39,005 nucleotides of DNA from Polaribacter sp. (GTDB taxonomy: Bacteria > Bacteroidota > Bacteroidia > Flavobacteriales > Flavobacteriaceae), in NCBI GenBank assembly GCA_023254055.1, contig JALQYN010000032.1, positions 1-39,005 of the forward strand, in the 5' to 3' direction. Shown one piece after another: positions 34,476 through 39,005 of this stretch; within the stretch, counting starts at the first letter, position 1; every line of letters begins with the position of its first letter. Both the position numbers and the translations under genes were made by a program. The notes beneath the pieces are model-generated. The model had not been told where the DNA came from. It ran no database searches and worked only from the letters and a program-made list of their open reading frames with translations.

Positions 34476-35840
34476 ATGAATCAAGATAAAAACAAATCAA
34501 TATTAAATAAGATTAAAAAAGATGTTATTATTTGTTTAAAGTTAACTATTGGGTTTGGAATCTTCTTTGTGATTGTAAATCAACAATTTACCTTAAATGG
34601 TGTTGGGTTAACATTTTTATTCTCAGCAATGTACTCTTTTGGTTTGGGTCTAGGGAACGGCTATATTAACGAGTATTTAAATACGAAATGGAGTTGGGTA
34701 GAACAAACAAATCAAAGGGTGGTAGCTGGAATTATTGCAACTTTAATTTATACAATAGTTATTGTGCTGCTTATTCACTATGTGCTATATGTTCTTATTT
34801 TAAGGAGTAGTTTTGATGATTTTTTCTCGGGAAATTTATTTTGGGTACATCTATTTACAATAATTATTGCTTTGGCAATTGCAACCTTTTTCCATGCTCG
34901 TGGATTTATGATCAATTGGAAAGCATCTATAACACAAAAAAGCAACAAACAAGAAATTGTAGCAAAAACTGAAACTGCAAAATTTGAATCACTAAAAAAT
35001 CAGATTGATCCACATTTTTTATTTAATAGTTTAAATGTACTTACCTCTTTAATTAGTGAAAACCCAAAACAAGCAGAACGTTTTACAACAAAATTATCTA
35101 AAGTGTATCGGTATGTTTTAGAGCAGAGAAACAAAGAATTGATTCCGCTTTCAGAAGAATTGCAATTTGCAAGAACGTATATGGAATTGTTACAAATGAG
35201 ATTTGAAGATGCCATACAATTTGAGATTCCATCAGAAATTAGCAATGAAGAATTAAAAATTGTGCCTTTATCACTACAGTTGTTGTTGGAAAATGCTGTA
35301 AAACACAATGTAGTTTCCTCAAGTAAGCCTTTAAAAATTAGAATATTTGAAGACAATGGAGTTCTAATCATAGAGAATAATGTCAATCATAAAGAAGCAA
35401 TAGGTAAGAGTACTAAAATCGGATTAAGAAATATTACAGACAGGTACAATTTACTTACCAAAAGAAATGTAGAAATTACAAATGATGGCTTAGTTTTCAG
35501 AATAAGCTTGCCATTATTAACAAAAAACAACAATATTATGTATACAGAAGAAATAAAAAATACAAGTTACGTAAGAGCTGTAGAAAAGGTGGAAAAGTTA
35601 AAAGAATTTTACCAAAATGTAGTGTCTTATTGTATAGTTATTCCTTTTTTAGTGTTTGTAAACTTATACACATCACCACAGTTTCATTGGTTTTGGTTTC
35701 CAATGATTGGATGGGGAATAGGCGTGTTGTTTCACGGATTGGATGTGTATAATTACAATCCTTTTTTAGGGAGTAACTGGGAAAGTAAAAAGATCAAAGA
35801 ATTGATGGAGCGAGATGATGATTCTTCTAATTGGGAATAG
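34476..35840 (+). CDS. LytS-like sensor histidine kinase fused to a 2TM domain
   Basis: A 454-residue membrane kinase with four N-terminal hydrophobic helices (residues ~14-155). The His_kinase segment is KFESLKNQIDPHFLFNSLN with phospho-acceptor His180, and the ATPase domain has LLLENAVKHN and TKIGLRNITDRYNLL. The kinase appears to end near residue 350. It is followed in frame by a 2TM domain (YVRAVEKVEKLKEFYQ...FHWFWFPMIGWGIGVLFHGLD...NWESKKIKELM). An ATG at 35538 sits exactly between the parts and could start a stand-alone 2TM protein. Four 2TM genes and a LytTR regulator follow in one operon. Confidence 0.92.
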   Translation: MNQDKNKSILNKIKKDVIICLKLTIGFGIFFVIVNQQFTLNGVGLTFLFSAMYSFGLGLGNGYINEYLNTKWSWVEQTNQRVVAGIIATLIYTIVIVLLIHYVLYVLILRSSFDDFFSGNLFWVHLFTIIIALAIATFFHARGFMINWKASITQKSNKQEIVAKTETAKFESLKNQIDPHFLFNSLNVLTSLISENPKQAERFTTKLSKVYRYVLEQRNKELIPLSEELQFARTYMELLQMRFEDAIQFEIPSEISNEELKIVPLSLQLLLENAVKHNVVSSSKPLKIRIFEDNGVLIIENNVNHKEAIGKSTKIGLRNITDRYNLLTKRNVEITNDGLVFRISLPLLTKNNNIMYTEEIKNTSYVRAVEKVEKLKEFYQNVVSYCIVIPFLVFVNLYTSPQFHWFWFPMIGWGIGVLFHGLDVYNYNPFLGSNWESKKIKELMERDDDSSNWE

Positions 35841-35867
35841 TTTAAATAAAGTTTAAAAACATAAAAT

Positions 35868-36164
35868 ATGGAACTTAATAAAGAACAAAAATATTTAAAA
35901 GCTAAAAAGCAAGTAGACAAATTAAAAGGGTTTTACGCGAATGTAATGAGTTACTGTATAGTTATCCCTTTTTTAATATTTATCAATTTACGATTTGTGC
36001 CAGAATTTCATTGGTTTTGGTTTCCAATTTTTGGTTGGGGTATGGGGCTGACTTTTCATGCCATGGATACCTACAATTACAATCCGTTTTTAGGAAAGAA
36101 TTGGGAAGAACGAAAAATTAAAGAAATGATGGAAGAAGAAGAGAAATACAAACGGTTTAAATAA
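35868..36164 (+). CDS. 2TM domain protein, copy 1 of 4
   Basis: A 98-residue protein: charged N-terminal helix (KAKKQVDKLKGFYANV), two hydrophobic segments (SYCIVIPFLIFINLRF; WFWFPIFGWGMGLTFHAMD) and a charged tail (NWEERKIKEMMEEEEK). It is very close to the 2TM domain at the kinase C-terminus, sharing YCIVIPFL, FHWFWFP and YNYNPFLG, so the two look like a recent duplication. The biochemical role of the family is not known; placement inside a two-component operon points to signalling. Confidence 0.88.
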   Translation: MELNKEQKYLKAKKQVDKLKGFYANVMSYCIVIPFLIFINLRFVPEFHWFWFPIFGWGMGLTFHAMDTYNYNPFLGKNWEERKIKEMMEEEEKYKRFK

Positions 36165-36171
36165 CAATACT

Positions 36172-36504
36172 ATGAAAGATCTAGAGACTGCAAAAGGGAT
36201 TAAATACCTTAGGGCAAAAAAAAGAGTTGAAAAAATTAAAGGATTTTATGTTCATTTAATTGTATATGTTATTGTAAATACATTTTTAAGCGGAATCATA
36301 ATTTTTGGTTTAATGGACGAAGAAGGAGATTCTTTTAGAGAAGCCATAGAAAATTTTGGAGTATACTCAACTTGGGTATTTTGGGGAATTGGAATCTTTT
36401 TTCACTGGTTAGGAGTTTTCGGTTTTAATGCTATAGGAAAAGATTGGGAAGAAAGAAAGCTTAAAGAATTAATAGAAAAAGAAGAACGCAATTCAAAATT
36501 TTAA
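36172..36504 (+). CDS. 2TM domain protein, copy 2 of 4
   Basis: A 110-residue protein of the same layout: YLRAKKRVEKIKGFYVHLIVYVIVN, second segment STWVFWGIGIFFHWLGVFGF, tail DWEERKLKELIEKEE. It carries a longer loop between the helices (MDEEGDSFREAIENFGVY) than copy 1 and lacks the FHWFWFP motif, so it belongs to the branch shared with copy 3. It starts seven bases after copy 1. Confidence 0.88.
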   Translation: MKDLETAKGIKYLRAKKRVEKIKGFYVHLIVYVIVNTFLSGIIIFGLMDEEGDSFREAIENFGVYSTWVFWGIGIFFHWLGVFGFNAIGKDWEERKLKELIEKEERNSKF

Positions 36505-36510
36505 AATACC

Positions 36511-36828
36511 ATGGAAACTGAAGAAATGAATAAAAAATACCTAAGAGCTAAAAAGAGAGTTGCAGAGTTAAAAGGGTTTTACAAACATGCATCTATTTAC
36601 CTTGTAATTAATGGTTTTTTTATTCTTAGAAGAATCTATGTAGATATTTCTTATGGAGATTCTTTTATAGAAGCCATTACGGCAATCAGTAATTATCGTT
36701 TCTTTTTTTGGTGGGGTGTTGGATTGTTAGTTCATGGATTAAATACATATCGACATCATTTTTTTAGTAAGAAATGGGAAGAGCGAAAAATACAAGAAGA
36801 AATGAATAAGCATAATAGTAAATTTTAA
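36511..36828 (+). CDS. 2TM domain protein, copy 3 of 4
   Basis: A 105-residue protein: YLRAKKRVAELKGFYKHASIYLVINGFF, loop GDSFIEAITAISNYRF, second segment FFWWGVGLLVHGLNTYRHHF, tail KWEERKIQEEMNKH. The GDSFxEAI loop relates it to copy 2. It starts six bases after copy 2, within the same operon. Confidence 0.88.
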   Translation: METEEMNKKYLRAKKRVAELKGFYKHASIYLVINGFFILRRIYVDISYGDSFIEAITAISNYRFFFWWGVGLLVHGLNTYRHHFFSKKWEERKIQEEMNKHNSKF

Positions 36829-36834
36829 AAAAAG

Positions 36835-37143
36835 ATGGAAGATCAGTATAAAAAGGAAAAGGCATATTTAAAAGCGCAAAAAAAAGTAAAAGATATTAAG
36901 GGGTTTTATATTCATTTATTTGTAAATGTATTATCTCTCCCTATCATAATTGTTGTAAATTTAGTGTTCTCACCAGGGTTCCATTGGTTTTGGTTTCCAG
37001 TAGCAGGAATCCTAATTGTAACCTTTATTCATTGGTTTATGGTATACGGAGAATCAACTCTCGGCATGGGTAAAGACTGGGAAGGAAAGAAGATTAAAGA
37101 ACTTATGGATATAGAAGAAGAAAAATCAAAAAGAAAGTTGTAA
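36835..37143 (+). CDS. 2TM domain protein, copy 4 of 4
   Basis: A 102-residue protein: AYLKAQKKVKDIKGFYIHLFVNVLSLP, the motif FHWFWFP shared with copy 1 and the kinase domain, second segment VAGILIVTFIHWFMVYG, tail DWEGKKIKELMDIEEE. The second helix is the most diverged of the set. The response regulator gene begins 13 bases after its stop. Confidence 0.88.
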   Translation: MEDQYKKEKAYLKAQKKVKDIKGFYIHLFVNVLSLPIIIVVNLVFSPGFHWFWFPVAGILIVTFIHWFMVYGESTLGMGKDWEGKKIKELMDIEEEKSKRKL

Positions 37144-37156
37144 TAAACGATAAAGA

Positions 37157-37912
37157 ATGAACGTAATTATTATAGAAGACGAAAAACCAGCAGCAAGAAG
37201 ATTAAGCAGAATGCTCGAAGACTTGGGGGTAAAAGCAAACCAAATGCTACATTCTGTAGAAGAGTCAATCGAATGGTTTCAGAACAATGAACATCCAGAT
37301 TTACTTTTTTTAGACATTCAATTATCAGACGGTTTATCTTTTGAAATTTTTGAGCATGTAACAATTTCTAGTGCCATTATTTTTACCACAGCTTATGATG
37401 AATATGCGCTCAAAGCGTTTAAATTAAATAGCATAGATTATTTATTAAAACCGATTGACGAAGACGAATTAAAAGCAGCCGTAGAAAAATTTAAAAATCA
37501 ACATGCCCAACAAGCAGATGTGCAGCTTAATTTTGAAGATATCAAAAAATTACTTGTAAATCCAATTGATAGAAAATACAAAAAGAGGTTTACCATAAAA
37601 GTAGGGCAACATTTAAAGATTGTTTCTATAGATGATATTGAATGTTTTTATAGCGAAAATAAGGCAACCTATATTCATACTTCTGCCAATAGGAGTTATT
37701 TGTTAGATGGCGCTTTAGAGCTAGTACAATCAGAATTAGATCCAGAAAAATTCTTCAGAGTAAACAGAACCTTTATTGTGCAGTTATCTGCAATCAAAGA
37801 TATTGTTGCCTATACAAATAGCCGATTAAAAATTATTTTACAATCCTACAATGAAGCAGAAATTATTGTGAGTAGAGAGCGTGTAAAAGACTTTAAAAAT
37901 TGGATAACTTAA
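37157..37912 (+). CDS. LytTR-family response regulator
   Basis: A 251-residue regulator. The receiver domain has the acidic pair in IIEDEKPAARR, the phospho-acceptor Asp53 in LLFLDIQLSDG, and the Lys in SIDYLLKPIDEDEL. The LytTR DNA-binding domain covers ~145-251 (FTIKVGQHLKIVSIDDIECFYSENKATYIHT; FFRVNRTFIVQL; IVSRERVKDFKNWI). It is the natural partner of the LytS-like kinase at the head of this operon. Targets are not visible, but autoregulation of the 2TM operon is plausible. Confidence 0.95.
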   Translation: MNVIIIEDEKPAARRLSRMLEDLGVKANQMLHSVEESIEWFQNNEHPDLLFLDIQLSDGLSFEIFEHVTISSAIIFTTAYDEYALKAFKLNSIDYLLKPIDEDELKAAVEKFKNQHAQQADVQLNFEDIKKLLVNPIDRKYKKRFTIKVGQHLKIVSIDDIECFYSENKATYIHTSANRSYLLDGALELVQSELDPEKFFRVNRTFIVQLSAIKDIVAYTNSRLKIILQSYNEAEIIVSRERVKDFKNWIT

Positions 37913-37962
37913 TTCTGTTGATTTTTAAGCACTTACCTAAATAACAATCTTTTAATTTTCAA

Positions 37963-37992
37963 TTGTTTAATTACAAATATTTTGTACATTTG
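37963..37992 (+). promoter_or_regulatory. Promoter of rpsA
   Basis: TTG (37963-37965), 19-base spacer, TAcaTTTG (37985-37992): a full match to the flavobacterial -33/-7 arrangement. The predicted leader is ~115 bases and contains a hairpin AACATC-TCTT-GATGTT (38050-38065), which could matter for control of S1 synthesis. Confidence 0.75.
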
Positions 37993-38113
37993 CACTCCTT
38001 TTTACGAGAACAGATTTATAAAAGGAATAAAAAAAGAACAATTTATATAAACATCTCTTGATGTTATTGTCGTTAATAATCTGAATAACAACAAGATACA
38101 AAGTAAATTCAGA

Positions 38114-38617
38114 ATGTCTGAAGAAACAAAAAACACTGAAGAGCAAGTAGTTGCTCCTGAAGTACAAGAAACAGTTGTAGAAACTGTAAATCCACAAGAA
38201 TTTTTAGCAAACTTTGATTGGTACAAATACGAAGAAGGTATTGAAGCAGTTGATGAAGCAAAATTAAAAGAATTTGAAACAGCGTTAGAAGGAACCGTAG
38301 GTTTTGTAAAAGAACGCGATGTTATCGAAGGAACTGTAGTAAGATTAACAGAAAGAGATGCTATCATAGATATCAACTCTAAATCTGAAGGAGTTATTTC
38401 TTTAAACGAATTCCGTTACAACCCTAACTTAGCTGTTGGAGACGTAGTAGAAGTTTTAGTAGATAAAAGAGAAGATAGCTCTGGTCAGTTAGTATTATCT
38501 CACAAAAAAGCGAGAGTAATTAAAGCTTGGGATAGAGTTAACAATGCACATGAAACAGGAGAAATCGTTAATGGTTTTGTAAAATGTAGAACAAGAGGAG
38601 GAATGATCGTTGATGTA
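38114..38617 (+). CDS. rpsA: 30S ribosomal protein S1, N-terminal part (interrupted by chimeric junction)
   Basis: 168 native residues from ATG 38114: an acidic N-terminal extension (MSEETKNTEEQVVAPEVQE) followed by the first S1 RNA-binding domain (VIEGTVVRLTERDAIIDINSKSEGVISLNEF) and the start of the second (GEIVNGFVKCRTRGGMIVDV). The protein normally has six S1 domains and about 600 residues. At 38617 the AT-rich gene gives way to GC-rich sequence that no longer encodes S1, although the frame stays open by chance. An essential gene broken this way points to an assembly or amplification artefact. Confidence 0.93.
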
Positions 38618-39005
38618 GTAGTCCACGTCCACCGGCAGCGTGGCATCCTCGATGCGGTTGCACACCTGGACGTTCCACCCGCTCTCCACGCCAATCTGTC
38701 GCCACTCGTCGGGCTTGCGGGCCAGCGGCGGCATCCACTTGATCAGCGGCTTGCCACCCTTGGCGATGTAGTACCGCGTGGTGTTCTGCACCTGACCCTC
38801 GCCCCACTGGAGGTACGACCCGCGGGGCACCTTGATGCGCAGCATGAAGTCGTGCTTGTCGGACCACGCGGCCACCGTCTCGCGGATCGGTGCGCCCTCG
38901 ATCAGCACCTTCTCGGCCACCTTGGGGATCACGAGGCCGCCTGCGTTCTGGTGCCACTCGACATCCCACTCGTAGGCACCCTTGCGCTTGACCGACCCAT
39001 CCTCG
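38613..39005 (-). CDS. Partial foreign protein-coding segment, unidentified
   Basis: On the minus strand the GC-rich segment is open throughout, from the window edge (phase set by 39004) to the junction. It reads SVKRKGAYEWDVEWHQNAGG, then APIRETVAAWSDKHDFMLRI, VPRGSYLQWGEGQVQNTTRY, MPPLARKPDEWRQIGVESGW and NVQVCNRIEDATLPVDVDYY. The protein-like composition and third-position GC bias indicate a real gene from a high-GC genome. The style recalls phage-type proteins but I cannot assign a family. Both ends are missing. It is not part of the flavobacterial genome. Confidence 0.6.
38618..39005. other. GC-rich foreign sequence joined to the contig end
   Basis: Base composition switches within a few bases near 38618 from strongly AT-rich to strongly GC-rich, in the middle of rpsA. 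GTTGATGTA (38609-38617) fits both the S1 codons V-D-V and the reverse complement of a Y-I-N continuation of the foreign frame, so the join may have formed at short shared sequence. Confidence 0.9.

Noticed and set aside
35000..35386. 128-residue minus-strand frame inside the histidine kinase
   Set aside because: It is antisense to the conserved H-box and ATPase region; a shadow frame.
38500..38969. Several overlapping minus-strand frames in the terminal GC-rich segment running into the rpsA region
   Set aside because: Only one frame has natural protein composition. The others are arginine/histidine-rich shadows, and their parts below 38613 are antisense to rpsA.
38114..39005. The rpsA frame stays open to the window end, suggesting a longer or fused S1 protein
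   Set aside because: After 38617 the translation has no S1 similarity and the DNA is GC-rich. GC-rich DNA often stays open in several frames by chance, and the opposite strand gives a more protein-like product.
1..39005. CRISPR array, transposase, prophage or tRNA genes
   Set aside because: I scanned for direct repeats with spacers, transposase motifs, integrase motifs and cloverleaf-like sequences and saw none that I could support. The only foreign DNA is the terminal chimera.

Overview
The window is AT-rich chromosomal DNA from a member of the Bacteroidetes, most likely a marine Flavobacteriaceae (Polaribacter/Tenacibaculum-like, by inference). The evidence is the set of flavobacterial families (2TM-domain proteins, DUF2141, DUF4097-like, DUF2795, the OMP-type TonB receptor, a long SecA without a zinc tail), the TAnnTTTG promoter boxes, and the A-rich translation starts. 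The last ~390 bases (38618-39005) do not belong to this organism: they are abruptly GC-rich and cut into rpsA, so the contig end is almost certainly chimeric.

Layout. 1-4971: end of nadC, a pentapeptide-repeat/lipoprotein pair flanked by inverted copies of a short repeat, a YihY/BrkB membrane protein, hisS, a REP-like intergenic element and folE. 5112-7214: an ECF sigma factor, a membrane-anchored HEAT-like protein (candidate anti-sigma) and a DUF4097-like secreted protein. 7269-12664 (minus strand): a small membrane protein, secA, a DUF2795 protein, a PduO-type cobalamin adenosyltransferase and a methyltransferase. 12749-16033: a Wza-like/Wzc-like polysaccharide export pair, the first frameshifted near its end. 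16096-21890: fumC, a small membrane protein, a TonB-type receptor, an ArsC-family protein and prfB. 21988-25414: a zinc metalloprotease and threonine aldolase.

26084-33901 is the most interesting region. An ECF sigma factor with its membrane partner diverges from a MerR-type regulator carrying a cobalamin-binding domain (CarH/LitR type). Next comes a tightly packed eight-gene run: crtI, crtB, crtZ, a CrtY-type cyclase, tspO, a glutathione peroxidase, an SRPBCC protein and a photolyase. Together they would make zeaxanthin-type carotenoids from GGPP, remove peroxides and repair UV damage. The regulator gene and crtI share the same 13-base dyad overlapping their -7 boxes, so it probably controls both itself and the operon. 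It lacks the His of the Wx9EH photoreceptor motif (Arg instead), so its light response may be altered.

34005-37912: a DUF2141 protein, then a LytS-like histidine kinase with a C-terminal 2TM domain, four stand-alone 2TM proteins and a LytTR response regulator, forming one apparent signalling operon. 38114 onward is the start of rpsA, broken by the chimeric junction. I saw no tRNA, rRNA, CRISPR array or transposase, and no gene-free stretch longer than about 300 bases.
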